DNA of 64,000 nucleotides, taken from JACKIC01 sp964392305. Lineage in GTDB: Bacteria > Planctomycetota > UBA1135 > UBA2386. The stretch lies in contig CAYMPV010000021.1 in NCBI GenBank assembly GCA_964392305.1, positions 1 to 64,000 on the forward strand. Reading direction: 5' to 3'. Shown here piece by piece: positions 35,865 through 45,444 of the stretch; the stretch's first letter is position 1; each line of letters opens with the position of its first letter. A program made the translations under genes and the position numbers. A model generated the notes under the pieces. It searched no databases. It was not told the origin of the DNA and worked only from the letters and a program-made list of their open reading frames with translations.

Positions 35865-37157
35865 TCAGATGGCGAGCGGTTGGCGGCGCCAGTAGGTCAG
35901 CGAACGCCAGCACCATTCGAGTGGACCGCAACGGAAGCGGCGCAGCCACAGCACGCTGAAACCCACCTGCAGCAGCGAGACGGCGAGCATGCACCACATC
36001 GTCTGGCTCCGCGACAGGGTGCCGTACCAACCCAGGCCCCAGCCGAAGAACAGCGCCGTGCACAGCAGCGTCTGCAGCACGTAGTTGCTGAACGCCATGC
36101 GGCCGACTGCGGCGAGCCCCGCGGTCAGCCACCGCAACATGCCGGCGCGCACCAGCAGGATCAGCGCGCTGGCCCAACCCAGGCCGCCGAGCAGGCGGCA
36201 GAACGCGTAGCTGGCGTCCTTCCAGAACAGCAGTTCGATGGCACCGCGCGACCAGTTCGTTCCCGCCCAGGCGTTGGCGAGCAGGAACGAGACCGTGGTC
36301 GCGAGTGCGCCACCGGCGAGCGCCACACCGTGCACCCACGTCGGCGCGGTGTCGGTGAAGTAGCCCAGGCGCGCGAGCCCCATGCCGAGCAGCAGCATGC
36401 CGATCACGTCCCAGAAGAAGTACTGGTAGACGAACACGGATTGGAACGCATGGTTGTGGTCCCAGCGGTGGCGGGCGACGTCGATCCAGCTGCCGCGGAT
36501 CGCGGCCAGTTCGTCGTCGTTGGCGGTGGCGGGCGGCGCCTGTAGCCGTCGTTCCCAGCGCCCGGCCCCGGCCTCGACGTCCGCGGGCACCGGCTGGGCC
36601 TGGGCGCGCAGCTCCGCGGCGGTGGTGGCCTGCGTGCGCTGCGCATCGGCGGCGGCGTACTTGCGGTACTCGATCGGCACGAACGCGGCCAGCGCCAGCA
36701 GCCCGGCGATGACGTGGGTGCGCGGCCGCAGGTTGCGCAGGCCGACCGCGAGCACGCCGAGCACGCCGTAGATGTAGAGGATGTCGCCGGTCCACTGCAG
36801 TACGAAGCGATGCACGATGCCGAACGGGATCAGCCACAGGCAGCGGCGCAGCAGCAGGTCGGCGGCCAGCCCGCCGCGGCCGGTCGCCAGCAGGCGATCG
36901 CTGAGCAACACCAAACCGGCACCGAACAACAGCGAGAACAGCGCGCGCATGCGCCCGTCGAACAGCGCCACCTGGATCAACCAGGTCCAAAGGTCGGCGC
37001 CGTCGTGACCCCCCGCCGCCGTCGGGTTGTCGTAGGCGCGCATCGGCAGGCCGAACTCGACGATGTTCATCACCAGGATGCCGAGCACGGCCAGGCCGCG
37101 CACGGTGTCGATGGTGGCGATGCGTTCTTGGGAGGCGATGGGGGCCGCGTCGGTCAT
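35865..37157 (-). CDS. DUF418-family multi-pass membrane protein
   Basis: 430 residues from the ATG at 37157. The N-terminal R-I-A-T-I-D-T-V-R-G-L-A-V-L-G-I-L and the later G-D-I-L-Y-I-Y-G-V-L segment are typical of the DUF418/YeiB/acyltransferase-3-like superfamily. About ten transmembrane helices are expected. A 70-residue charged loop sits in the middle (E-Y-R-K-Y-A-A-A-D-A-Q-R). The C-terminal F-R-C-G-P-L-E-W-C-W-R-S-L-T-Y segment is the DUF418 signature. Function is unknown; some relatives modify or transport envelope lipids or polysaccharides. It is divergent from the lipoprotein at 37274. Confidence 0.87.
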   Translation of the reverse strand: MTDAAPIASQERIATIDTVRGLAVLGILVMNIVEFGLPMRAYDNPTAAGGHDGADLWTWLIQVALFDGRMRALFSLLFGAGLVLLSDRLLATGRGGLAADLLLRRCLWLIPFGIVHRFVLQWTGDILYIYGVLGVLAVGLRNLRPRTHVIAGLLALAAFVPIEYRKYAAADAQRTQATTAAELRAQAQPVPADVEAGAGRWERRLQAPPATANDDELAAIRGSWIDVARHRWDHNHAFQSVFVYQYFFWDVIGMLLLGMGLARLGYFTDTAPTWVHGVALAGGALATTVSFLLANAWAGTNWSRGAIELLFWKDASYAFCRLLGGLGWASALILLVRAGMLRWLTAGLAAVGRMAFSNYVLQTLLCTALFFGWGLGWYGTLSRSQTMWCMLAVSLLQVGFSVLWLRRFRCGPLEWCWRSLTYWRRQPLAI

Positions 37158-37273
37158 GCGGCGACGTCTACGCGTTGCGCCCGACGCCGGTAAGTCCGGA
37201 TCGGCCATTCGTGGCACGGCCTTGCGGGTCACATCGCGTTGGCTTCCCAGCGGCGCCTCGGCACAATGCCGCG

Positions 37274-37531
37274 ATGAAGAAGCCCCTGCGCAGTTTCCTT
37301 CCCGCCCTGTTGGTGCTCGCCGCCTGTGCCTCGAACGATCAGGGGCAGAGCACCGCGATGGCCATGAACGCGACCTGCCCCGTGTCCGGCGAGGCGCTGG
37401 ACGCGAGCAGCCCGACCACCGGGTTCCACGGCGGCACCGTGGCGTTCTGCTGCAAGAACTGCCTGGCGAAGTTCGAGAAGATGGACGACGCCGCCAAGCA
37501 GGCCGCGGTCGACAAGGTCACCAAGAAGTAG
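37274..37531 (+). CDS. Small lipoprotein with YHS/TRASH-like Cys motif
   Basis: 85 residues starting MKKPLRSFLPALLVLAACASN, a lipoprotein signal. The mature part has C-P-V-S-G-E-A-L and then V-A-F-C-C-K-N-C-L-A-K-F, as in YHS or TRASH metal-binding modules. Such modules bind heavy-metal or copper ions. Expected to be a membrane-attached metal sensor or carrier in the periplasm. Short, but the Cys arrangement and lipobox make it convincing. It stands alone, divergent from DUF418 and convergent with the potassium channel. Confidence 0.82.
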   Translation: MKKPLRSFLPALLVLAACASNDQGQSTAMAMNATCPVSGEALDASSPTTGFHGGTVAFCCKNCLAKFEKMDDAAKQAAVDKVTKK

Positions 37532-37563
37532 TCACCAACGAGTGAGCGCGTTCGCGGCGGGCG

Positions 37564-38367
<804 letters not shown>

Positions 38368-38433
38368 CCGTGCAGCAGACCCAGGGGAGCGGTCGCTGGC
38401 AACGATGTCCTGGGGTCGTTCACGGGCCGCTGC

Positions 38434-38793
38434 TCAAGGCACGATGGCCGTCAGCAAGTGCACCAGGCCTTCGACCACGAGCCAGCCGGCGCCGGACTCG
38501 AGCGTCGCCTGCAGGTGTTCGCGTTCGCCGTAGTCGAGCCATACGCCGCCGCACTTCGGGCAGACGTCGATGGTGACACCGCGGTGGGTCACACAACGCA
38601 GCTTCGCTCCATCGGTGGGGCAGGCGCGATGGTGGCCAGGATCGACATCGGCCACGTTCGGCGTGCGGCCGATCGCGGCCATGACGATGGCACCCGGCAA
38701 CCAGATGCCGCGGCAGGTCCCGCAGCTGGCGCCTTCGATCGAGTTCTCGACGTGGGGGCGCAGATCGTCGTGACCGTCGGGGCAGGTTGGCAT
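38434..38793 (-). CDS. Small protein with two TFIIB-type zinc-finger modules
   Basis: 119 residues. Two Cys-rich units are seen: C-P-D-G-H then C-G-T-C-R-G-I-W-L, and C-P-T-D-G-A-K-L then C-P-K-C-G-G-V-W-L-D-Y-G-E-R-E-H-L. These are the zf-TFIIB domain, which is common in small bacterial proteins that are not true transcription factors. The hydrophobic C-terminus (W-L-V-V-E-G-L-V-H-L-L-T-A-I-V) may associate with a membrane. It is in line with the potassium channel on the same strand, 66 bases upstream of it. Confidence 0.85.
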   Translation of the reverse strand: MPTCPDGHDDLRPHVENSIEGASCGTCRGIWLPGAIVMAAIGRTPNVADVDPGHHRACPTDGAKLRCVTHRGVTIDVCPKCGGVWLDYGEREHLQATLESGAGWLVVEGLVHLLTAIVP

Positions 38794-38821
38794 CGGTGCG
38801 TATGCGTAGGCAACTGGTCAT

Positions 38822-40363
38822 CTATTCCGGCGCCGCCGCGCCGCGGTGCCGCGCCTGCCGATCGGCGCCGGCGGCGCCGCGGCGGCGACCGCGGTCCTCG
38901 GCGCGGCTCGTGCGCACGTAGGGGCGCAGGAACTCGGGCCAGTCGTGGCGGGCGCAGCGTTCGTAGTCGGCCGCCATCGCCGCGCCGACCGCGTCGTCAG
39001 GGTGCCCACGTTCCTCGACGAGCCAGCGCCACAGCAGTGCGGCGAGGCGCGGCAGCGCGATGCCGGCGGTGGCGCGGGTCTGGGCGTGCAGCCAGTCGGC
39101 GAACTCCGCGAACGCGCCGTAGGCCGAATCGCCGGCCAGCAGCAGGGGCAGCGTCTCCTTCCAGTTGCCCGAGTTGGCGACGACGTCCCAGTACCGGGCG
39201 AAACGTTTCATGCGCTGCATCGTCGCGAACGGCACCGCCGCGGTGGCCAGCACTTCGTAGGGCGCGTCCTGGGCGTAACGCATGCCGAACGCCTCGTCGT
39301 GGCGCACGATCGGCGTGCCGCGCAGGCGCTTGAGGATGCCGACCTGGATCTCGTGCGGGCCGCTGGCCAGCAGTTCGTCGAAGCCGTGCGCGAACGTCGC
39401 CTGATCCTCGCCGGGCAGGCCGACGATCAGATCGGCGTGCACGTGGGCGCCCGTGTGCTGGTGCAGCCAACGCAGGTTGTCGTGCAGCTTGTCGCGGTCC
39501 TGACGCCGCGAGATGCGTTCGCCGGTGTTGTCGTCGAGCGTCTGCACGCCGACCTCGAACTGCAGCACGCCGGCAGGGAACGCGGCGATCGCGGCCCTGA
39601 GTTTGTCGGGCAGGCGGTCGGGGATCAGTTCGAAGTGCAGGAACATGCCGTCGACGAGGCGCTCGCGGAAGAAATCCAGGATCGCCGTCGCGACGTCGAT
39701 GCCGAGGTTGAAGGTGCGATCGACGAACTTGAAGTGGCGCAGGCCGCGGTCGAGCAGGCGCTGCATCTGCGCCAGGAACGGCGCCAGCGGCGCCTTGCGC
39801 ACCGGCACGTCGAGCGCCGACAGGCAGAACTCGCACGTGAACGGGCAGCCGCGTGAGCTCTCGACGTAGACGACGCGGTGCGCGAGGTCGGCGTCGGTGT
39901 ACTCGTCGTAGGCGAACGCGAGCTGGTCGAAGTGCGGCAGCGGCGCGTCGATCACGCGCGGCAGACCTCGTTCGCCGGCGAGCAGGCGCCGGCACAGGTC
40001 GGCGAAGGCGAGGTCGGCTTCGCCGCGCACGACGTGGTCGGCCACCGCGCAGATCTCCTGCCGTTCGGTCTCGTGGCTCACCTCGGGGCCGCCGACGACG
40101 AGCCGCAGATCAGGTTGCACCGCCTTGAGGATGCGCGCCAGCTGCAGCGCGGGCCCGGCGTTCCAGACGTAGACGCCCAGGCCGACGATGCGTGGTTCGG
40201 CCGCCACGATCGCCTCGGCGACGTCGGCGGGGCGCTGGCTGATCTCGAACTCGAGGATCGCACAACGCTCACGCAGCTCGCCGAGATTGGCGCGCAGCGA
40301 CCGCAGCCCGAACGACGCGTGGATCCACTTGGCGTTCTGGGTGGCGAGCACGATCGCGGGCAT
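38822..40363 (-). CDS. B12-binding radical SAM protein (DUF4080-like C-terminus)
   Basis: 513 residues from the ATG at 40363. N-terminal about 130 residues: cobalamin-binding-type Rossmann domain (I-V-G-L-G-V-Y-V-W-N, L-V-V-G-G-P-E-V-S-H). Radical SAM cluster: C173-x-x-x-C177-x-x-C180 in G-C-P-F-T-C-E-F-C. Downstream features include F-K-F-V-D-R-T-F-N, F-E-V-G-V-Q-T-L-D-D-N-T and H-A-D-L-I-V-G-L-P-G-E-D. The C-terminal part fits DUF4080, which often accompanies this subclass. Such proteins perform methyl transfer or other radical chemistry on unknown substrates. The Arg/Ala-rich final 30 residues look low-complexity. The gene follows the sugar dehydrogenase on the same strand (38-base gap). 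Confidence 0.9.
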   Translation of the reverse strand: MPAIVLATQNAKWIHASFGLRSLRANLGELRERCAILEFEISQRPADVAEAIVAAEPRIVGLGVYVWNAGPALQLARILKAVQPDLRLVVGGPEVSHETERQEICAVADHVVRGEADLAFADLCRRLLAGERGLPRVIDAPLPHFDQLAFAYDEYTDADLAHRVVYVESSRGCPFTCEFCLSALDVPVRKAPLAPFLAQMQRLLDRGLRHFKFVDRTFNLGIDVATAILDFFRERLVDGMFLHFELIPDRLPDKLRAAIAAFPAGVLQFEVGVQTLDDNTGERISRRQDRDKLHDNLRWLHQHTGAHVHADLIVGLPGEDQATFAHGFDELLASGPHEIQVGILKRLRGTPIVRHDEAFGMRYAQDAPYEVLATAAVPFATMQRMKRFARYWDVVANSGNWKETLPLLLAGDSAYGAFAEFADWLHAQTRATAGIALPRLAALLWRWLVEERGHPDDAVGAAMAADYERCARHDWPEFLRPYVRTSRAEDRGRRRGAAGADRQARHRGAAAPE

Positions 40364-40401
40364 CGGCGCATCGTCGCCGCCGGCGCGCCAAAAGGAATGC
40401 C

Positions 40402-42567
40402 TCAGTTGCCCGTGGTCGGGTCGCTGTCGATCCAGTCGGCGAGCAGCTGCGCGCCGGCCGCGTGCACCAGGTTGCTGCCCAACGGCGGCATCGCGTAGCC
40501 GTCGCGGCGCGTGATCCGCAGCCACAGATCGCTCTGCGCGTGAGAGCCCGCGAGCGCCCGCAGGCCGCTGCCGCCGGGCACGGCGGTGGTGGCGGTGACC
40601 CCGAACAGCCTCATCGAGGTCGCGGCGACGCCGAAACGCAAGTCGAGATCGACCGAGGTCGGCCCGCTCGGCAGGTGGCAGTTGGCGCAGTTCACCGCCA
40701 GCCAGGCGCGCGCGCGGTCGTCGAGCGGTGCGCTCGCGTCGAGCGGATCGACGTAGGCGGGGTGCTGTTGGTGCGCGCCGATGTCGGTCGTGAACAACTG
40801 CAGGTGGTTCCAGGTGCGCAGTTGGTTGTCGGTGCGCAGCGGGAACGCGAAGTCGCGGTTGAGCTGGTGTGTGCGTACCCCGAGCACGTGCCCGGCCGCG
40901 GTCGTGTGGCACTGCAGACACTCGGCACGGGCCGGAAAGCGCCAGGTCTGCGAGCGGCTGCCGCCCAGACCGTCGTCGACCGTGAACGTCACCGCATCGC
41001 CGTTGGCGCCGACCAGGTCGGCATCGGTGCCGGCGCCGTTCCAGCGATACGTGTAGCCGGCCCAGCCTGCCTCCTGGCGCAGCAGCACGCGCGTCTCGAG
41101 CCGCAGCGTGGTACCTGGCGCGGTCTCGATCTCGAAGTGTTTCACGAGCGCCGTGCCGACCGCGAACGTCCACGCATCGGTGGCAGCGAAGCCGATGCGG
41201 GAATTGCCGGGCAGGGCCAGCCAACGCCGCTTGTGCGCGTCGTCGGACCACAACTCGGCGTTGACGTCGTACTCGAGCACTCCGGGTGCCGCGCGCAACA
41301 GCGCGGTGTCGGTGAACAGCCCGGTCGCCGACAGCGTCGCCGGCATTTGCGTCGCGGTACCACCGCTGGTGTCGGGCAGCAGTTTGAGGATGCGGCCGTC
41401 GAAGCAGCACACGTGCAACTCGCCGGCTTCGTCCTCACCGAACGACGCCGGGCTCGGCGCCGATGCGATCTGCGTGTTCGACACGGTCTGCACACCGTCG
41501 TGCACGAGGGCCCAGACGTTGCCGCTGGTGAAGTCGGCGTAGACGTAGGCGCCGATCAGCGCCGGCACCGCACTGCCGCGATAGACGTAGCCGCCCGTGA
41601 CGCTGCGCCCCTGTTCGTGGTGGTAGGTGTGCACGGGCTGCACGAACGCCGTCGGCGGCAGCCCGCCGGGATTGCGGTTGGATCGCTCACCTTCGTAGAC
41701 GGGCCAGCCGAAGTTGCCGCCGCGCGTGACGATGTCGATCTCCTCGACCTCGTCCTGGCCGACGTCGCCGACCCACAGCGTTCCGGTGGCGCGATCGAAG
41801 CTCATGCGCCACGGGTTGCGCAGCCCGTAGGCCCAGATCTCCGGCCGTTCGCCGTTGCTGCCGCCCACGAACGGGTTGTCGCCGGGCACACTGCCGTCGT
41901 CGGCGAGGCGCAGGATGTTGCCGAGCAGCGTCTGCAGGTTCTGCGCGTTGTCCAACGGATCGTTGCCGCTGCCGCCGTCACCGCAGGCGATGTAGAGCCG
42001 GCCATCGGGACCGAACGCCAACGAACCCGAGTTGTGGTTGCTGAACGGCTGGTCGACTTCGAGCAGGATCGTCTCGCTGGTCGGGTCGGCGACGTTGTTG
42101 TTGCCGGTCGAGATCGAGAAGCGCGACAGCACCGAACGGCGCGGGCTGCCGGCCGTGTAGTAGACGTAGAACCAGCCGGTGGTCGCGTAGTCGGGATGGA
42201 ACGCGAAGCCGAGCAGGCCCTCCTCGCCGCCGTACAACACCTGGCCACGCAGGTCGAGCAGGGTCGTGCGGGTGGTCACGAACGGGTCGTTGGCGAAGAT
42301 CCAGATGCGCCCCGACTGCTCGCCGACGACGACGCGGTCACTGCCGTCGGGAGGGTTGACCAGGAACACCGGGCGGTCGAACAGCAGCGCCGGGAACGCC
42401 TCGGTCCACTGCACGGGTATCGGCGACGGCAGCCCGTGCGGCAGCGGCAGCGGCGCGACCTCGGTGCGCGCGGCGATGCCGTAGTCGGAGCCCGGGCCCG
42501 AAGAACCCGAACAACCGGCGAGCAGCGCGGCGAACGCGGCGCCGGCGATCCTTGCAGCGGCGGCCAT
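40402..42567 (-). CDS. PQQ-type sugar dehydrogenase fused to a di-CxxCH cytochrome-like region (lipoprotein)
   Basis: 721 residues. Lipobox at L-L-A-G-C near residue 19. Residues of about 50-390 form a glucose/sorbosone dehydrogenase beta-propeller (G-E-Q-S-G-R-I-W, G-L-L-G-F-A-F-H-P-D-Y, F-S-N-H-N-S-G-S-L-A-F-G-P-D-G and G-D-G-G-S-G-N-D-P). The C-terminal half matches the HNE_0200/TIGR03806-like layout with A-G-Y-T-Y-R-W-N and two haem c-like motifs, CLQCH at 550-554 and CANCH at 627-631. It is probably a surface-exposed or periplasmic oxidoreductase that passes electrons through its own haem groups. The substrate is uncertain. It is divergent from the CarboxypepD_reg protein at 42701. Confidence 0.87.
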   Translation of the reverse strand: MAAAARIAGAAFAALLAGCSGSSGPGSDYGIAARTEVAPLPLPHGLPSPIPVQWTEAFPALLFDRPVFLVNPPDGSDRVVVGEQSGRIWIFANDPFVTTRTTLLDLRGQVLYGGEEGLLGFAFHPDYATTGWFYVYYTAGSPRRSVLSRFSISTGNNNVADPTSETILLEVDQPFSNHNSGSLAFGPDGRLYIACGDGGSGNDPLDNAQNLQTLLGNILRLADDGSVPGDNPFVGGSNGERPEIWAYGLRNPWRMSFDRATGTLWVGDVGQDEVEEIDIVTRGGNFGWPVYEGERSNRNPGGLPPTAFVQPVHTYHHEQGRSVTGGYVYRGSAVPALIGAYVYADFTSGNVWALVHDGVQTVSNTQIASAPSPASFGEDEAGELHVCCFDGRILKLLPDTSGGTATQMPATLSATGLFTDTALLRAAPGVLEYDVNAELWSDDAHKRRWLALPGNSRIGFAATDAWTFAVGTALVKHFEIETAPGTTLRLETRVLLRQEAGWAGYTYRWNGAGTDADLVGANGDAVTFTVDDGLGGSRSQTWRFPARAECLQCHTTAAGHVLGVRTHQLNRDFAFPLRTDNQLRTWNHLQLFTTDIGAHQQHPAYVDPLDASAPLDDRARAWLAVNCANCHLPSGPTSVDLDLRFGVAATSMRLFGVTATTAVPGGSGLRALAGSHAQSDLWLRITRRDGYAMPPLGSNLVHAAGAQLLADWIDSDPTTGN

Positions 42568-42700
42568 GGTGTGGTGAAGGGTATCGGGCTGCAGCGCGTG
42601 GGGTGGGTGCCGGTCGCGCGGCGGGATGCGCCACGGCCCGTGACAGCGGCGCTCGTTCGCCGTCCCGAAGCGGGATCACGCTACAGTTCCGCGCAGCTGC

Positions 42701-45334
42701 ATGTCGCGCCGCACCGTCATCTCCGGCCTGCTGGCCCTGCTCTTCGCGCTCGCCGTGTGGTGGCAGATCGACGGGTGGCTGTCGATGCCGCCGCCGCCGA
42801 ACGATCCCGGCGTGGTCGGTGCGGACAGCGGCGCTGGGCAGGTTTCGCCCGTGAACCTGGCGCCGCCGGCGCCGGGCGCCGCAGGCGCTGGAGCCATCGA
42901 GCGGCAGGTCGTCGCGACTTCCGGAGCGCCGGCGCCCGAGTTCTCCTGGTGCGAGGTGCGCATCGTCGACGGCCGCAGCGGCGCCCCGGTGGCCGGCGCC
43001 GAGGTCGGCTGCATGGACGGCGCGGCGTGGGGACGGCTCATGGCGACGCCGGCCGACGAACGTACCTCCCTGCTCGCCGACACCTGGCGATGCGTCGCCG
43101 AGTTCGGGCGCACGATGCGCAGCGATGCCGACGGCCTGGTCCATGTGCGTCTCGATCGCTCCGTCACGATCCACGCGCGCCACGAAGCCAGCTACGGTCG
43201 GCTCGTCGTCACGCGGGGCTCCGACGTTCCGCCGGGTGGCCACCGGCTCGAGCTGCGGCCGGAGCGCGACATGCAGGTGCTCGTCCACGACGCCGCGGGC
43301 CGGCCCGCGATCGGGGTGCCCCTGGTCGTGATGATGCGCGCCGAGAACGGCGATCACCTCGGCGACTACGACCTCTGGCCGCCGCTGCTGACGCGCGCGC
43401 CGAATGGCGTGGCCCGCGTCGAGCACATGCAGGAGTGGCGTCCCTCCGGCGAACTCGCTGCGCCGGTCGCGTCGTGGTGGGTTCATGTCGCCCTGCCGGG
43501 GTTGCAGGAAGTGGCGGCGAGATTCGATCCCGCCTCGCCGCCGGTGGCGCCGATCGTGCTGCAACTGCCGCCGACGGGGGAGGTGGTGGCGCGCGTCGTG
43601 ATCCAGGGTCGCGTCGTGCGTCCTCAGCACCCGCTCACGCTGGGGCTCGTGCAGCAGGAGCCCGGGGACGCGTTGCGGACGCGCGAGATCGCCGCGGACC
43701 CGGACGGCAGCGCGCGCTTCTCCTGTGTGCCACTGCAACGCCGTCTGCGCGTCGCGGCCTTCCTCGGGGTTTGGATCAGCCGCATGGTCGACGGGCCGCG
43801 TGAACCGGGACAGGTCGTCACCGTCGATCTGTCGCTGGACGAGACGGATCTGGTGCTGACCGGCCGACTGCTCGATCAAGAGGGTGTGCCGATCACGGCT
43901 GCTTCGGTCTCCATGCAGTACGACTTCGGGGCGACGCGCGGCTCGTGCAGCTTCGCGATCGACGCCACCGGGCATTTCGCATGGGTGTTCAAGGTCCCGG
44001 GGCGCGACATGGCCGAGCTCGTCCGAGCCGAACTGACGGTCCTCGCGGACCGGCCGCCGAGCCGCGCCACCGTGCCGCCGCGGCGCCTTGTGCGGGGCGT
44101 CAACGACGTCGGCGACCTGCGCGTGGAGCCTGTCGCGGTCGTGGTCGCCGGCACCTGGCAGGGCCTCGATCCGCTGGAACAGAGGGACGTCGAGTTGCGG
44201 GTCGAGAGCCTCGTGCCCGGGGAGGAGGGTGCATCGGCGTCGTGGCGAGCAGTCGGTGGCCTGATCTCGAGGTTGTTCACCGATGGTCGATTCGCGGTCT
44301 GTGGCCCCGTCGAGCCCGGGCGGCTGCGGCTGCGCGTGCTGTCGCGGTGGCAATTGCCGATCCCGCCGATCGAGTTCGCGGCGGGGCGCGACGACGTGCG
44401 GCTGACGTTCGTGCGCGGCGCGAACCTCACCGCCTACGTGCGGCTGCCCGAGCCGATGGCGGCAGGCCTGTTCGCCACGCTGACTCCCGTCGCCGTGCCG
44501 CTGCCGCTCTCCGCCGACGAAGGCCATCGCCTGCGCGCCGAGCCGATCGGCGGGCCCGAGGGAACGTGCCGTCTTCTCTGGAGGTCGATCCCGCCCGGGA
44601 GGTATCGGCTCGACATCGAGTTGCTGAGCGAGCTGCGGCCCGTGGTGACGATCGACGACGTCGAAGTGCCCGTCCCCGAGGGCGGCGACCCGCGCCTGCG
44701 TGAGATCGACCTGCGCGACCGCATCCACGTCATCACCCTGCACGAGCCGTCGTGGTCGGAAGCGCTCGCCTTCCCCGTGGTGCCGGAGGCCACGGACGAG
44801 GTGCGTGGTTATCCGTTCCGGAACGGCGAGCTGGCTCTGCCGACCCTGCGCGACGTCCTCGACGTGCTGGTGGTCTGTCCCGGCCGCCGCCCGGTGATGC
44901 TGCGCGGCGTGCGCGATCGCGCCGAGGTGGAGCTGCAGCCGTGGCCGCTCGTCGAGTTGCAGTTCTCGGGGCCCGCTGCGACGCCCGACGGCGTGACCTT
45001 GCGCGCGGCGCTCGTGCCGCTCGAGGACGCCGACCCGCGCCGTTACCGCGTGTCGGGGAAGAGCGGCGCGATGGCGGAGTTCTTTCGCGCTGCCCCTGCG
45101 AGCGTGCCGGTAGTCGACGGACGGGCGGCGTTGCCGATCGGCGTCGGCCCACATCGCCTGGCGCTGAGCCTGCAGATCGAGGGTTGGCCCGACTCGGTCG
45201 ACGTCCCGCATGGGCTGCCCGTTCCGCTCGCCGGGCCGGGAGCGATCGATGTGCCGATCCCCGCCGATGCGATCCGCGAGGCGCTCGAGCGGCTCGGTCG
45301 CGGACCTTCGCAGCCGGCTGCGCGCAAGCGCTGA
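42701..45334 (+). CDS. Large membrane-anchored CarboxypepD_reg-like protein
   Basis: 877 residues. One N-terminal hydrophobic helix (about residues 6-22), then a Pro/Ala-rich spacer, then beta-sandwich units, the first with I-V-D-G-R-S-G-A-P-V-A-G-A-E-V. Others are diverged (V-L-V-H-D-A-A-G-R-P-A-I-G-V-P and L-L-D-Q-E-G-V-P-I-T-A-A-S-V). There are no catalytic motifs. It is the least repetitive of the four such proteins in the window. It lies 110 bases upstream of the tryptophanase-like gene but has no functional link to it that I can see. Probably exposed on the periplasmic side. Confidence 0.75.
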   Translation: MSRRTVISGLLALLFALAVWWQIDGWLSMPPPPNDPGVVGADSGAGQVSPVNLAPPAPGAAGAGAIERQVVATSGAPAPEFSWCEVRIVDGRSGAPVAGAEVGCMDGAAWGRLMATPADERTSLLADTWRCVAEFGRTMRSDADGLVHVRLDRSVTIHARHEASYGRLVVTRGSDVPPGGHRLELRPERDMQVLVHDAAGRPAIGVPLVVMMRAENGDHLGDYDLWPPLLTRAPNGVARVEHMQEWRPSGELAAPVASWWVHVALPGLQEVAARFDPASPPVAPIVLQLPPTGEVVARVVIQGRVVRPQHPLTLGLVQQEPGDALRTREIAADPDGSARFSCVPLQRRLRVAAFLGVWISRMVDGPREPGQVVTVDLSLDETDLVLTGRLLDQEGVPITAASVSMQYDFGATRGSCSFAIDATGHFAWVFKVPGRDMAELVRAELTVLADRPPSRATVPPRRLVRGVNDVGDLRVEPVAVVVAGTWQGLDPLEQRDVELRVESLVPGEEGASASWRAVGGLISRLFTDGRFAVCGPVEPGRLRLRVLSRWQLPIPPIEFAAGRDDVRLTFVRGANLTAYVRLPEPMAAGLFATLTPVAVPLPLSADEGHRLRAEPIGGPEGTCRLLWRSIPPGRYRLDIELLSELRPVVTIDDVEVPVPEGGDPRLREIDLRDRIHVITLHEPSWSEALAFPVVPEATDEVRGYPFRNGELALPTLRDVLDVLVVCPGRRPVMLRGVRDRAEVELQPWPLVELQFSGPAATPDGVTLRAALVPLEDADPRRYRVSGKSGAMAEFFRAAPASVPVVDGRAALPIGVGPHRLALSLQIEGWPDSVDVPHGLPVPLAGPGAIDVPIPADAIREALERLGRGPSQPAARKR

Positions 45335-45444
45335 ACAACGCGCCGGTGACGCGGCAGGTCCCGGGCGCCCTGGGGCCTCGTTGCGGCACCACTACCCTCT
45401 TGTGGGGATGCAACCGCGCCGCAGGCACGCGGACACTGGTGCCC

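Noticed and set aside
40462..43803. Plus-strand open frame of 1113 codons
   Set aside because: Lies antisense to the sugar dehydrogenase gene and crosses into another gene; no recognisable protein, a GC-driven shadow.
42338..45211. Minus-strand open frame of 957 codons
   Set aside because: Antisense to the CarboxypepD_reg gene at 42701, of shadow composition (Arg, His, Gln-rich) and without domains.
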